64,000 nucleotides of DNA from Periplaneta americana (GCF_040183065.1 NC_091130.1:129061914-129125913), one strand, 5' to 3'. Counted from the stretch's first letter, positions 23,601 to 35,747 are shown. Numbers and translations: made by a program. The notes: generated from the letters alone by a model not told the origin.

Positions 23601-23639
23601 GCAATATAATAAAGTTTCAATTGACCGGCTGTGCTTATC

Positions 23640-24010
23640 TTATTATATAAAATATTATACTAGTTAGTTACATAAACGTTTTCGGCACTTGTGTGTGCCA
23701 TCATCAGATGATTGAATGATACTGCATGTTAACCTTGCCAACTGGATACATATGATATCGCCATGATTATTATGTATGCACAAAACATATAATATATACC
23801 CATATCAGTTAAAATAGTGACATAAATGCTAATAAAACACTTACACACAGTTAATTAAAGTCAGATGATTAAAAACAGTTCTTTACAACAATGTTCGTTT
23901 GCTGCTATGATGTCGATTGTTGTCTAGTATATGTTGTGGTTAATATCACAAGCATTAACTTAACCACAATGTATACTAGACATCATTTGAACTTTTCTCG
24001 AAATTGTGTT
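23640..24010 (-). mobile_element. Possible Penelope-like element fragment with hairpin
   Basis: Contains a hammerhead-like core on the minus strand (23679-23708). Also present is a near-perfect hairpin, TGTCTAGTATATGTTGTGGT against its inverse, spanning about 23923-23985. No coding frame remains. The assignment to Penelope-like elements rests on the ribozyme-like motif and is tentative. Confidence 0.4.
23679..23708 (-). ncRNA. Hammerhead-ribozyme-like core (minus strand)
   Basis: The minus strand reads CTGATGA, then TGGCAC / ACACAA / GTGCC (stem II with 5 perfect pairs and a 6-base loop), then GAAAAC. CUGAUGA-stem-GAAA is the conserved hammerhead core. Helices I and III cannot be drawn convincingly, so cleavage is unproven. 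Confidence 0.4.
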
Positions 24011-24043
24011 AACATTAAAGCAAGGAAAAGTAAATAATAATAT

Positions 24044-24500
24044 CGGTTGTTCTGTATGGCTGTGAAACTTGGACTCTCACTTTGAGAGAGGAACAGAGAT
24101 TGAGGGTTTTTGAAAATAAGGTTCTTAGGAATATATTTGGGGCTAAGAGGGATGAAGTTACAGGAGAATGGAGAAAGTTACACAATGCAGAGCTGCACGC
24201 ATTGCATCCTTCACCTGACATAATTAGGAACATTAAATCTAGACGTTTGAGTTGGGCAGGGCATGTAGCACGTATGGGCGAATCCAGAAATGCATATAGA
24301 GTGTTAGTTGGGCGGCCAGAGGGGAAAAGACCTTTAGGGGGGCCGAGACGTAATGGGAGGATAATATTAAAATGGATTTGAGGGAGGTGGGATTTGATGG
24401 TAGAGAATGGATTAATCTTGTTCAGGATAGGGACCAATGGTGGGCTTATGTGAGGGCGGCAATGAACCTCCGGGTTCCTTAAAAGCCAGTAAGTAAGTAA
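24044..24500 (+). pseudogene. 5'-truncated non-LTR retrotransposon C-terminus (RTE-like)
   Basis: The frame starts at VLYGCETWTLTLREEQRL and continues through LRNIFGAKRDEVTGEWRKLH and RRLSWAGHVARMGE, all typical of the extreme C-terminus of insect RTE/CR1-like reverse transcriptases. A frameshift near 24350 moves the rest (DNIKMDLREVG, QWWAYVRAAMN) to another frame. The 3' end is a (TAA)n tail, as expected for this group. The tail is split by the element at 24518-25099. Confidence 0.85.
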
Positions 24501-24517
24501 TAATAATAATAATAATA

Positions 24518-25099
24518 CAGACGTGGACAAATTATTAACAAAATTGACGATTTTTTTATGATAATTCTATTTACAAAATTTGACTTTTCAATTTAGACTA
24601 CAGTTGACAATTTTGCAATTTCCTTCATTATTGAAGACAGAAATGTGCAAAAAGTCAACTGTAGTTTAAATTGAAGAGTCAGGTTTTATAAAAATATATA
24701 ATAAAAATCTTCAATTTTGCTGCTAATTTGTAAATTAGCAAAAATGTTAACTGCATTGAAGAGTCAAATTTTGTAAAAATATAAAACAAAAATCTTCAAT
24801 TTTGCTAATAATTTGGAAATATCCAAAATGTCAACTGTGGTCCAAATTGAAGAATCGAATTTTGTAAAAATATATAATAAAAACCTTCAGTTTTGCTAAT
24901 AATTTGTAAATATGGAAAAATATGAAATGTAGTCCAAATTGAGGAGTTAAATTTTAAAAAATATACAATACAAATCTTCAATTTTGCTAATAATTTGGAA
25001 ATGCACAAAAATGTCAACTGTAGTCTAAATTGAAGAATCATATTTTGTAAAAATATATAATAAAAATCTTAAATTTTGCTAATAATTTGTCCACGTCTG
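24518..25099. mobile_element. TA-flanked element inside a LINE (TAA)n tail
   Basis: It begins CAGACGTGGACAAATTATTA and ends TAATTTGTCCACGTCTG, flanked by TA on both sides, as in Tc1/mariner insertions. The interior is an imperfect tandem array with period 84-92 bp (TCTTCAATTTTGCT-like motif at about 24709, 24793, 24884, 24975 and 25067). The flanks are both (TAA)n. Confidence 0.85.
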
Positions 25100-25129
25100 T
25101 AATAATAATAATAATAATAATAATAATAG

Positions 25130-26950
25130 TAATAGTAACATTCTACATGTTCCTGGTCACTTTACGATTCAAGTAATGATGTAAAAAGCTAATTTAAAGA
25201 ACATATGTGCCATGTGATGAATTATGAAAGCAGTATTAAATGAATTAATATTTAATTTTATATGTTTTTATTTATTTAATGTATCAATTATAAATGAATA
25301 AAGTGAAACAATTGGGATCATCATTACTATATACTTTGTTTTTGGAAGGGGATGGGAGGGAAGTGGCTTATATTGTATTTTTCATTAGTGTGCAGATTTT
25401 CGGCCTTGTGTTAAGTACAATTTTTCTCGTAGTAATTTTTCACTTTGTGTGCATGTCTAATTTCCCTGCAGTCAGTTATGTGGAGATGAAGAAATTGCAC
25501 TCAGAAGAGTCAAATGCTTGACTAAAGGTCATATTGATTATTATTGTGATTATTTACCTAAGAACTAGTAGTAATTTACAATCTTCAGAATTGTTTTATT
25601 GGGATAAGCTAATTGTTAGAAAGTGAAATAATTATTATGTAATTCCTGGATGAATGTCACCTAATATCTCGTAGCTGATTCTTCGAAGAAACATTCTAAG
25701 TATTTCTGTTTCAATACTGAATTTGGTGGGGTGCAATTTTCCATGTTGCAAGTGTTTTAGTATTATATTAATTTCAGTCTTTATTATTTATAGTAATTAG
25801 AAATTACGTCGTATTTTACAAAAAAAAAAATATTATTCTTTCATTAGAAGTATACAGCTGTTGGTGTCAATGCTTGAATTATCAACGTGTTATATTTGTC
25901 CTAACTTCACAAACTAGATTAAGTTTATTTTTTACTGCACAGTTTCTACATGCAGAAGAATCTTAACTTTTATTTGTAATTGAAAATTTACTTTTTAAAA
26001 CAAAAGAATACTCTATTACAAATTACTTTTCTTACGTATATCAAACTGTAAACTTAACAATGTTTTGGCAACAACTACAGTATATTGTAATTATTAATCG
26101 TTAACAAAATAAATATTGAAATACGTTCTGTGTTTGTATGCTTTACATTTATAGTCAAGTTAAGGCATGGGTTTCGAATAATCATTGATAATTTTAAAGT
26201 AACTACTCCTTAGAAAAGAGTATTATTATTATTGTAATGATATGGTAAGTGTCAGTGTAGAGAAGGAAGTCAAAAAGGTTTTAAGAAAGACTCGAATTTA
26301 AAAGAGGAAACTTCTCACTAGTTACATTTTGTTACCACAATGTTTGAAATGAATATAAGTACCAGTAATGATTTTGTAGTGAGGAATGTTTATGTTCAAT
26401 TTTGAGACTTCATCTTAATAGATTAGTATACCTGTGCACAAGAAAATCGCACTGTTTATAGATATTTTATCTGTTTGTTAGTGATTATTTTGATATGTAA
26501 GCGAAATAGCCTAGCTACTTAATGTCTTTCAGGCAAGAATTCTTGTTTAACAGTTAATTTTTTACTTTATCTTAAGTATATGAAATTGAGAATTCCTGAA
26601 GATTGTGATGGATGGTAAGAGCCAGTTTTTATTTATTTACCTTTCGTTTTTAGGATTGTGATTATCATTCTAAATGTAGGAATTGTAACTGTTAATTCCA
26701 AACTATACATTGAGGGAAAAAAAAAGTTTGAAATATGTTGCATAATAAGTATAAATCTATTAAATGTAATCAGTGATTTAATATTTTTCTTAGAGTGTTT
26801 CTCATGTCTTATTAATAACTTAGGCGAATGCTATCACCATTTGTTGGTATATAAGTTTCTATTGTTACAAGATATGTGTATTATGAATATTGAGTTAGAT
26901 CTATATACATCTTTTATTCATTGAATAACATTTCATTTTATATTTTTTCA
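25130..26950. other. Intron/spacer, no gene seen
   Basis: AT-rich DNA upstream of exon C. Open frames at 25294-25521 and 26658-26924 have no recognisable domain. Confidence 0.45.
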
Positions 26951-26956
26951 TTTCAG

Positions 26957-27282
26957 GCTTCAGCAGTTCTAACTGGGCTGTACGTAATGAAGATTCAAAC
27001 AGTGGTATAGGACAAACATGGACAGCAGAAAATCTGCTCAAATATCATAGTATTAACTTTTCACCATATGGACCCCCAAGTGGTCAGAAGATAAGAGACT
27101 TTCCTTGTCACGGTTGTGGTCGTTCATATCGTTGGCTAAAACATTTGATAGCACACCAACGTCGGGAATGTGGACAAGAACCTCAGTTACAGTGTCCTGT
27201 GTGTCCTATGAAAACAAAACGGAAAGAGAATCTTAAACGTCATGTGTTACAAGTTCATCCTAATTACCCCAATATCTTCTAA
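26957..27282 (+). CDS. lola: lola-type alternative 3' exon C: C2HC + C2H2 zinc-finger pair
   Basis: The acceptor is TTTTTTCATTTCAG ending at 26956. The first codon is split (x+GC), the same phase as exons A, B and D. There is no in-frame Met near the start, so it must be spliced to an upstream exon. About 108 residues: FSSSNWAVRNED, then a linker, then finger 1 CHGCGRSYRWLKHLIAHQRR followed by EC (C2HC), and finger 2 CPVCPMKTKRKENLKRHV followed by LQVH (C2H2). It ends with PNYPNIF and a stop. The second finger shares CPMKTKRK-NLKRH with exon A, suggesting these two exons are close duplicates. AATAAA at 27373-27378 is a plausible poly(A) signal. Confidence 0.92.
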
Positions 27283-27776
27283 AACGACTGTTTTTAGACT
27301 ACTTATTTATTTTTGTGTGATTATTAATTGAAGGTATACGCAATATAAAAGTATTTTATGATATGGCTGTGGAATAAATCCTGTGACATAGAGATAAGAT
27401 TACAGTAATTATCCTTAAATGTGTCACTGGCTGCTTAACAAACACGTGTTTTAAATCCCTTTCGTTTGTGGTACTTACATTGTCAGTAAATATAGTAGGA
27501 TATATCGAAAATTTCGAGACAGATAAAGCAGTTGTATATATTTTTGAATATTTAAACAGTTTGAGATAATTTTGAACTATTCCAGTTACATGAATCATCT
27601 AGAAAAAAAGAATCTGGACACTAGGTTCGTTATGTTCAACTCCTCTTGAGAATAGAACAATTTCGAAGTGCTGAAGAATGGACAAATAGATTAATAACAA
27701 AGAGCAAAGTGAAAGAAAAGCTTTAGATTGAATCACATGTGCCATTGAACTAAGTTGAGCACAAGTTAGGCGATAT

Positions 27777-27800
27777 TGATGATGATGATGATGATGATAA
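27777..27800. repeat. (GAT)n microsatellite
   Basis: Short run of GAT/ATG trinucleotides about 0.5 kb after exon C. Confidence 0.85.
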
Positions 27801-28000
27801 TAATACAAATTTCCATGGAGGGATTATGGCTATGCAACTACTAACGTGTGTATTCAGTTTTTTTTTATTTGATAGTTTCTTTAATGTTAATTAACATACA
27901 TCCATATAATGGGAGATGTGAAAATTTACCTGAATTGTCTTAGACATCATAGTTATTACACGTTTTAATACTGAGCATAATTAAAAAATGCATAAACATA

Positions 28001-28175
28001 CAGGGTGTAACGAAATTATATGTCAAAACTTTAGGGAAATATTTCTCACATGTAGAGGATGAGCTCTAACAGGGAAATAAAGTGTTTCCGAACCCATGTT
28101 TATGTAACATATTTTTATCCTCTACATGTGAGAAATATTTCCCTAAATTTTGACATGCCTTTTTGTTATACCCTG
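28001..28175. mobile_element. Short MITE, ends CAGGGTGTAAC
   Basis: CAGGGTGTAACGAAATTATA and TGTCAAAACTTTAGGGAAATATTT at the left are matched in inverse at the right (AAATATTTCCCTAAATTTTG, then ATACCCTG). TA lies before the left end. Only a small loop separates the arms. Confidence 0.8.
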
Positions 28176-28580
28176 TTTATGTCAATCTTTTAAAAGAAAG
28201 TAAGGTCTGATTCTATTTATGAATTTTTCATTTCAAGTAATGTAATTAATTTTGCAGGAATTCACCAAAAATAACTCTTATACTGTCAAATGGGTTGAAT
28301 ATAAATTAGTTTTTACTATTTCTTAATTCTTACTATCAAAAGAGTAAATATAATAACTAGAATGTTTATTTTTTTTATTTGTAACTGCTCTTATTATTAT
28401 ATTTACTTTTTGACACTAAGAAATAAAAATTAGTAAACATTCATTCCTATTCACCCCATTTTACAGTAGATTATAATTTTGCTATTTGTGAAAATTGGTA
28501 TTTAAAATTGATTGAAAATATTAATCGTTTATAATGGGATTCTAATTCTATTTACTTATGAAGTAATGAACATTTCTATA

Positions 28581-29119
28581 CAGGTGAACTGTAAGTAATG
28601 TCATTAATTTCAGTAGGTTATTCATTGAGATATTTCAAACAAAGTTTATTACAATTTTGCTCGTTTTTCTTCCTATTCCAGATAAAAATAGTTTTATAAG
28701 AAACATTTCATAGCTTGTTTTGGGAAAGCCATGATGGAATTCCTAATATGCTCAGTTGGTTTAAGAGAGCAGTGTATTATGATAATAAATGATTGAAAGA
28801 ATTTCAGTTTTGTCCTTTAAATGTGCAGAAATTTGATCCAAACAAATGCAACTTTTTGTTCTGAAAAGGAATTTTTCAATGTTACATTGTTCGGATTAAA
28901 TTTCTGCATATTTAAAGGAAAAAAAGAAAATTCTTTCATTCATTTATTATCATAATATATTTCTATCTTAAACCGATTGAGCATATTGGGAAATCAATCA
29001 ATGACTTGCTATGAAATGTTTCATGTAAAATAATTTTTATCTCGAAAAGTAAGCAAAAACGATCAAAATATTATTAAACATTTTTGTTTGAAATAGCCCA
29101 AAGAATACAGTTCACTCTG
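28581..29119. mobile_element. TA-type MITE, copy 2 (uninterrupted)
   Basis: It begins CAGGTGAACTGTAAGTAATG, ends with the inverse (CAGTTCACTCTG), and is flanked by TA (28579-28580 and 29120-29121). It aligns along its length with 13848-14652 except that it lacks the 228-bp nested element. That makes it an empty-site control. Confidence 0.82.
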
Positions 29120-29599
29120 TATATAAGACAACCGTTCAATGGGAAATTGTAAAAAATACAATATTATGGAAATTTCCTGCACATAGGAAGATCTCATCTT
29201 ACTTTACATCAGAATAGTAATGTGTAAAAAGGTGCAATCCTTTTACAAAAAACCAGCACTGCATGTTCCTATCTAACTTCTAAATCACTTGTGACAAAAA
29301 GTAAAACACAGATATTAAAGCATATGTTAGTGACTTTGCCTACAGAAAAATAAAGTTTTTAGAGAAGAATAAATTCTTTTGTTCACTCTATTACCCTAAT
29401 GGCTGGGAATATGTTAATTTTAATGAGTAATTTGTGTAGATAGCTTTATGTTCTAAAATTATTGAATGACATTTTCAATTGGATTTATAATTTTGTAGAT
29501 AATTGGTTCATAGGAAACTTTTTTACTTCATTTCTGAAACAGCTCATGTTCTGTCACTGCTACAGAGCAAATTGTGTAGATATCTTTAAGCATTGAAGC

Positions 29600-29900
29600 A
29601 ACCATGGTGGTCAAGTGACTAGAGTTGTGGACTCATAATCCTATGGGCCCAGATTCAATCCTCAGTGTACCCCTGATTTATGACAAGTTGGGCAAGCCAC
29701 AGGTAAAACAAAATACAGGGTTTTATCTGGATGCTCCAGTTGCCCTGTGGCATTCCATTAAATCTCCACATCTCATCTCATCTCATCTCATCTCATCTCA
29801 TCTCATCTCATCTCATCTCATCTCATCTCATCTCATCTCATCTCATCTCATCTCATCTCATCTAATCATTGGTGTTGCATAGACCAGCCTGTTATGGTGC
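29600..29900 (+). mobile_element. tRNA-derived SINE with (TCTCA)n tail
   Basis: A tRNA-like head is followed by B-box-like AGATTCAATCCTCAGTG near 29650. The body then runs into a perfect (TCTCA)n array at 29770-29863, about 19 units. The open frame through the pentamer is repeat-driven. Confidence 0.65.
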
Positions 29901-29912
29901 AGCCTGGGCAAT

Positions 29913-30233
29913 GGCTGCGTTCAACCAGGACAGCGCTGATTCAGATATTCATTTTTGCTGAGTTACAGCAGCTGTGAATGGCTGAACGACCAGATTCCAA
30001 AATGTCCGCTGTGTTTACAAAGAGACACATCATTGTTCCATCTACACCGGAATATAAGACACCATTGGTTGTTACCTACCCCCTCCACTTTCGCTGGCTC
30101 ACAGCAGGCTTGCAGCGAAAAAAATTTTGCTACGAAAAATGGCAGCTGCTATTTCAGCGCTGTCGGTCAGCAAGGCGTTCAATGCTGTCACTATTTCAGT
30201 GCTACCTCAGCGCTGTCCCGGCTGAACACAGCC
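29913..30233. mobile_element. Foldback MITE, ends GGCTGYGTTCARCC
   Basis: Left GGCTGCGTTCAACCAGGACA and right TGTCCCGGCTGAACACAGCC are inverted copies, including the GGACAGCGCTGA extension. AAT abuts both ends. GC-rich relative to its surroundings. The two open frames here (86 and 120 residues) are artefacts of this element. Confidence 0.8.
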
Positions 30234-30319
30234 AATGAGTCTGTCGATAAACTGGTCTACAGATCTGGCGTCATATGGGTGAATGGCAAACTGTCAAGTA
30301 AGCTTACCCACCATTAGGC

Positions 30320-31540
30320 ACACACACACAAAAAAAGAGAATATTAAGCCGTGAAATTTTATCTCAAATTTTCTATTAGAAAAACAGTTCTGTAGATAAT
30401 TAATTTTGCTGAAAAGGTTTTTTTTTTTTAAATTGGTCTATTTGTCACATCTTATGCAAGTAGAATTTTCAAGAAGAAAATAATTTTGCGTTGATTTTGT
30501 GTAAAATGTTATCTTTGTTTTTGTAAATAAAGACTTTTTTTTTTTTTAGTAAAAATATTTCATGACAGCATTCTCTTGAACTAGATGTTTAAAACTTTTC
30601 GTGCCACATAATGGTCAATACAGAGATTTTTCGCGTGTACTTTGATGATCCTTGAAGACATACTCTTCTTATAGACATTACGTAATTATAAAGTTCGTGT
30701 TCAAAATCGAGATACCTGCATGCTTTACCTCAAAGAAAGGGTAACTTACTAAAAACATAATCTGTTGTAAGATTGTGAAGTTCATCAAAACACCTCTTGA
30801 TTTCTAAAGCAGTGAAGGGTCTTCTAATGTCTTCATATGTGGAATTCAGACTTCATTTTTCTAAAATGTGGTATTCCCGATTTTATGGCATAATATGGCG
30901 GTAATGTAGAAGTGGAGATGAAATTTACATTAATTAAACAAAAGAAATAACGGCCATCTTGACTCATATCATTGTAGTGGGCAGATCTCTTTGGCTCCTT
31001 CAGCAAGACAGTGTACCACATTACCGACTCTTTCTTCTTACAAAATTTGGGAAACAAAAATGTGGAGCTTATACATGAGTAAATATGGTGATGAAAATGT
31101 GTGCAATAGTTGAAAAGAAATCATAAATGTATTAGTGAAGCAACTGACAGATCACATGCAAATAAACCAGTTCTCTAATACCAGAAATACTGAAAATGTG
31201 TGTTTCCATGAAAATTTCGAAATCTGTATTTTGCAGTATCGTAGTACTTTCTGTTCATACTTCATATTATGATGGATAATTGAAATACTTCAACATTATT
31301 TGAAATCATAATTTACATATAAAAGACATTTTAAATGGATACCTCAAAATAATTTCACTGTAAAGTGCTGTTTTAAATGTGACATTATTTGAAACTGTGG
31401 TGAAATACCCAGTGACAGTTTGGTGTAATGGGCCCAAGTGATCGGATTATTCTTGCTAGGTGACTATGTGACACTGCAAAAAATGAAACCAGAGAAGAAT
31501 TCTGAAACATGGGTGGCATTTCCTTCCACAAAAATATTTA
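30320..31540. other. No gene seen
   Basis: AT-rich spacer with poly-T tracts. Nothing assignable. Confidence 0.4.
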
Positions 31541-31545
31541 AATAT

Positions 31546-32324
31546 TGTAACGTTTTATTACTAACAACAATGTAACTTGATTATCTCAACAATAGGATTT
31601 GCTCTCCACTAAGTAACACAGTATTCGTTAGTGCATTCCACTGATGACAACGACAATTTACTTGGACTATTACGAACAACAATTAACTGTTAATCTTAAC
31701 TAATATTTACAAAGCACTATTTACAAATCAGAACTCTCAGTTCTCAGTTCACAGTTCTTCTAGCTCAGTCACTCGAGTTCACAGTATCTCGAACCACAGA
31801 CCTTCAGAGACAGTCCACTGTACTCGAACTCAGGCCCCTCCAACTGCGGTCCACTGCACTCGAACTCAGGTCCCTCCAACTGCTGTCCACTGCACTCGAA
31901 CTCAGGCCTTCAGATGCTGACACAGTTGCGGACGCACACTCAAGTCGAACTCTGGTACACAAGACTGGCTGGCTTGCTCTGTTCACTGGCTTACTGACTG
32001 AACTAATCATGAATCACACTGTCCGAGTTCACTTGCGTTTCTTCTTTTATAACCACTGCGATGTAGCCTGGAAAGTTCGACGCATGTCCAGAGATAGCAC
32101 TCCAGAACAATCCAGATCCCTCTCCTCTCTGCCAGCACCAGATGCGCGCGCAAACTCCCTCGCCGCGTAGGTCCTTTCCCCTCTCTTCTCTCCGCTGCGT
32201 GCCATCCCTCAGTGCTCCGTGGAGCCGGTTGAATATTGCGATGGCCACGTGAGGTTTGACTCACACGCGATCTGCTCTCTTGCAGGACGCTGGTCGTGAG
32301 TTCGAATCTCACGTCGCTGTCACA
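31546..32324 (-). mobile_element. Solo LTR 1 (gypsy-type), minus orientation
   Basis: On the minus strand it starts TGTGACAGCGACGTGAGATT and ends CGTTACA, the TG...CA form of an LTR. It is flanked by ATAT on both sides (31542-31545 and 32325-32328). A TATA box (GGTTATAAAAGAAG on the minus strand, about 32041-32056) and AATAAA near the end support an LTR. The U3-like part at 32030-32300 is GC- and CpG-rich. No internal gag/pol is attached, so it is a solo LTR left by recombination. The three overlapping open frames are artefacts. Confidence 0.8.
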
Positions 32325-32489
32325 ATATTATAAAAATACACCCTTATTGAGTTACTGTGATAATTTAAGATATACATATGAAATATGAAAAGCCTCAAAT
32401 CCCATAAGGGCAACGGCCTCCTACAGGAGTGTAGGGTGAGCTGAAAGTCTACTACACTTGGGGAGTCAGTCCAAGAGAGCTTACACTAT

Positions 32490-33450
32490 ACTTACAAACT
32501 AAACACGTAAACAAACTATATAAGCTAAACACGAAAAACTATACAGACTAAACACACAAATTATAGAAACTAAACACCCACAAAAAAAAAAAAAACTGTA
32601 CAAACTGAACACACAAATTATAGTCTGAACACATAGCTATCCACACTAAACACCCAACAAATTTTACAATTATACAGTCTTAACTTACACACAAACTAAA
32701 TACACAAAAACCTATATAAATTGAACACACAAATTATAGTCTTAACACATAGCTATCCACACTAAACACCCAACAAATTTTACAATTATACAGTCTTAAC
32801 TTACACACAAACTAAATACACAAAAACCTATACAAATTGAACACACAAATTATAGTCTTAACACACAGCTATCCATACTAAACACCCAACAAATTTTACA
32901 ATTATACAGTCTTAACTTACACACAAACTAAATACACAAAAACCTATACAAATTGAACACACAAATTATAGTCTTAACACATAGCTATCCACACTAAACA
33001 CCCAACAAATTTTACAATTATACAGTCTTAACTTACACACAAACTAAATACACAAAAACCTATACAAATTGAACACACAAATTATAGTCTTAACACATAG
33101 CTATCCATACTAAACACCCAACAAATTTTACAATTATACAGTCTTAACTTACACACAAACTAAATACACAAAAACCTATACAAATTGAACACACAAATTA
33201 TAGTCTTAACACATAGCTATCCACACTAAACACCCAACAAATTTTACAAGTATACAGTCTTAACTTACACACAAACTAAATACACAAAAACCTATACAAA
33301 TTGAACACACAAATTATAGTCTTAACACATAGCTATCCACACTAAACACCCAACAAATTTTACAATTATACAGTCTTAACTTACACACAAACTAAATACA
33401 CAAAAACCTATACAAATTGAACACACAAATTATAGTCTTAACACAGAAGA
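32490..33450. repeat. Tandem array, 116-bp unit, about 7-8 copies
   Basis: AGCTATCCA recurs at 32635, 32751, 32867, 32983, 33099, 33215 and 33331, an exact 116-bp period, with a degenerate last unit near 33447. Units differ by only a few bases, so the array is young or homogenised. The first 100 bases contain a shorter, diverged ACTAAACAC motif from which the unit may have grown. It has no dyad repeats or spacers. Confidence 0.95.
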
Positions 33451-33459
33451 GCTATACAA

Positions 33460-34170
33460 ACTGCACACATAAATAAGGTATACATACATTACATTAAATT
33501 AGTGAGGAAATGTGAACAAAATATTGTGATTTTTACGCTATTCTTTGGCATATCCACTTTATAGTTTTCAAAACAAGCATTATTAGTTGTCCCCTTATAC
33601 TGCAAGTAATGTAGTGATTGGTTTACCATAGCAAAAATGTTTTAAGTATTGCAGTTTATGCTATATATCTAAGAGCTGATTACTTTTACAGTATTAAACA
33701 ACTGTAGTATAGTTTTCATATGAAGTTCTTTGAATAACATTCATAGATCTCTTGCTTTGTTTAGATATGCAGTACTATAATCCTACTGATTGTCATTACA
33801 GGTAGTATAGTTTTCATACATGCATGTGATATCTGATAAATGTTTTAAAAAAAATTTAATTGGTACGATTTATTTTATACTTGTGCTCTACAATTTTACT
33901 TTAATATTGCTATGAAGCTGTGTTGTGCATTAATTGTAAGATTTTCAAAAGTAGTTTTGTTTTATTCTACAAAATGAGGTGAGAGTGATTTTAAATCCGG
34001 ACAATTTTGACCTTAACAGCAATAATTTGAGAAAATAACCTCGTATTTTTTATTACTCTTTTTCAGAAAGGAAATGGACATGGTTGACAGTTGTTAATTA
34101 AATTGGCAATTAAACTACAGTGTTACGTTATTATTAAATATTGCAGCACTTGAAAGTTCTGATTGAAAGT
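33460..34170. other. No gene seen
   Basis: AT-rich spacer between the tandem array and the foldback at 34182. Confidence 0.4.
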
Positions 34171-34181
34171 AAATTAATTCT

Positions 34182-35160
34182 ACGATGAAAGAGTAATGGA
34201 ACAGAGAAAAATTCTCTCCGGCACCGGGATTTGAACCCGGGTTTTCAGCTCTACGTGCTGATGCTTTATCCACTAAGCCACACCGGATACCCACCCCGGC
34301 GTCGGACAGAATCGTCTCAGTTCAAGTTCCAACTCTTGGGTTCCTGTAGTGGCTGCCCTCTGCACTACGTCATAGATGTCTATGAACATAGGACTGAAGT
34401 CCACACATGTGCTGAGGTGCACTCGTTATGAGTGACTAGTTGGCCGGGATCCGACGGAATAAGTGCCGTCTTAAATCACGAAGTGATTTACGCATATCAT
34501 ATATATTATTTGAATGTACCGAAGTACATATGATATTTCCATGCAGATATTCTGCGTCATCATACGATGAAAGAATAATGGATCGGAGAAAAATTCTCTC
34601 TGGCGCTGGGATTTGAACTCGGGTTTTCAGCTCTACATGCTGATGCTTTATCCACTAAGCCACACCGGATACCCGGTGCCGAAGAGGATTTTTCTCCATT
34701 CCATTACTCTTTCATCATATGATGACGCAGAATATCTTATGGAAATACATGTACTTCGGTACATTCAAATAATATATATGATATGCGTAAATCACTTTGT
34801 GATTTAAGATGGCGCTTATTCCGTCAGATCCTGGCCAACTAGTCACTCATAACGAGTGCACCTCAGCACATGTGTGGACTTCAGTCCTACGTTCATAGAC
34901 ATCTATGACGTAGTGCAGAGGGCGGCCACTAGAGGGAACCCAAGAGTTGGAACTTAAACTGAGACGATTCTGTCCGATGCCGGGGTGGGTATCCGGTGTG
35001 GCTTAGTGGATAAAGCATCAGCACGTAGAGCTGAAAACTCGGGTTCAAATCCCAGCGCTGGGGAGAATTTTTCTCCGTTCCATTACTCTTTCATCGTATG
35101 ATGACGCAGAATATCTGCATGGAAATATCATATGTACTTCGATACATTAAAATAATATAT
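34182..35160. mobile_element. Composite foldback with outward-facing tRNA-like domains, copy 1
   Basis: It is flanked by an exact 11-bp duplication, AAATTAATTCT (34171-34181 and 35161-35171). It contains three tRNA-like domains: minus at 34218-34286, minus at 34600-34668, plus at 34993-35062. Each has an A box (TGGCTTAGTGGATAAAGC) and a B box (GGTTCAAATCC). The anticodon loop is ACGTAGA or a variant, with C rather than U at position 33. A short hairpin (GGAGAGAATTTTTCTCC type) follows each domain towards the outside. The body between arms is an inverted repeat with the block ATCCCGGCCAACTAGTCACT, in exact form or with minor variants. No protein is encoded. Confidence 0.85.
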
Positions 35161-35171
35161 AAATTAATTCT

Positions 35172-35734
35172 GTTTTACATTTCTATAGAAATTGTAATGA
35201 AAATAGTGATTGTGCTATTTATTATTAAACTCCTAATGTCATCTTTAGTGACACTAACTGTATTATTGAAAAAATCTAAAGTTGATTTCAGTAGTCGCAC
35301 ACATGCAGTAAAATGGAACATTACAGCATTTAAATCATGCTCAGCTGCTTGTCACAGAAGTATTTAAATTCCGGCACTGAATAGTTGATGGAAACTGAAT
35401 AATTGAATACCGTATTTTAATTAGTTCAAACAGATTATCTCAAATTTTGTGTAGTCTAAATGGCTATGATATACGTTGTTATTGTTAACTGTTGCTGAGT
35501 TATTGCTCTCCAATATTTCTCACACACAGTGGGTTTAGAGGAAAGGGCTGTACATACGATACACATTTTGAAACTCCCGTAAATTACAACTTTTCTATGT
35601 CTAATTTAAGAAAAAATAGAAAAAAGTTATTGTTTACTTATTTATTATGCTCTTTTGCTGATACATTATAGCACATTCCTAGGATTAAAGTCATATTAAA
35701 TTATATAACTAAATATTTGATTCAATTTATTAGT
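35172..35734. other. No gene seen
   Basis: Short AT-rich spacer between two foldback elements. Confidence 0.4.
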
Positions 35735-35747
35735 AAAGAAAGTTCTG

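Noticed and set aside
29955..30317. Two overlapping frames of 86 and 120 residues
   Set aside because: They lie inside the inverted-repeat MITE at 29913-30233 and reflect its GC-rich composition.
31804..32312. Minus-strand open frames of 68-101 residues
   Set aside because: They are inside solo LTR 1, whose GC-rich part has few stops.
32490..33450. CRISPR-like or other functional repeat-spacer array
   Set aside because: The whole 116-bp unit is repeated with no unique spacers, in a eukaryotic context. It is a minisatellite.
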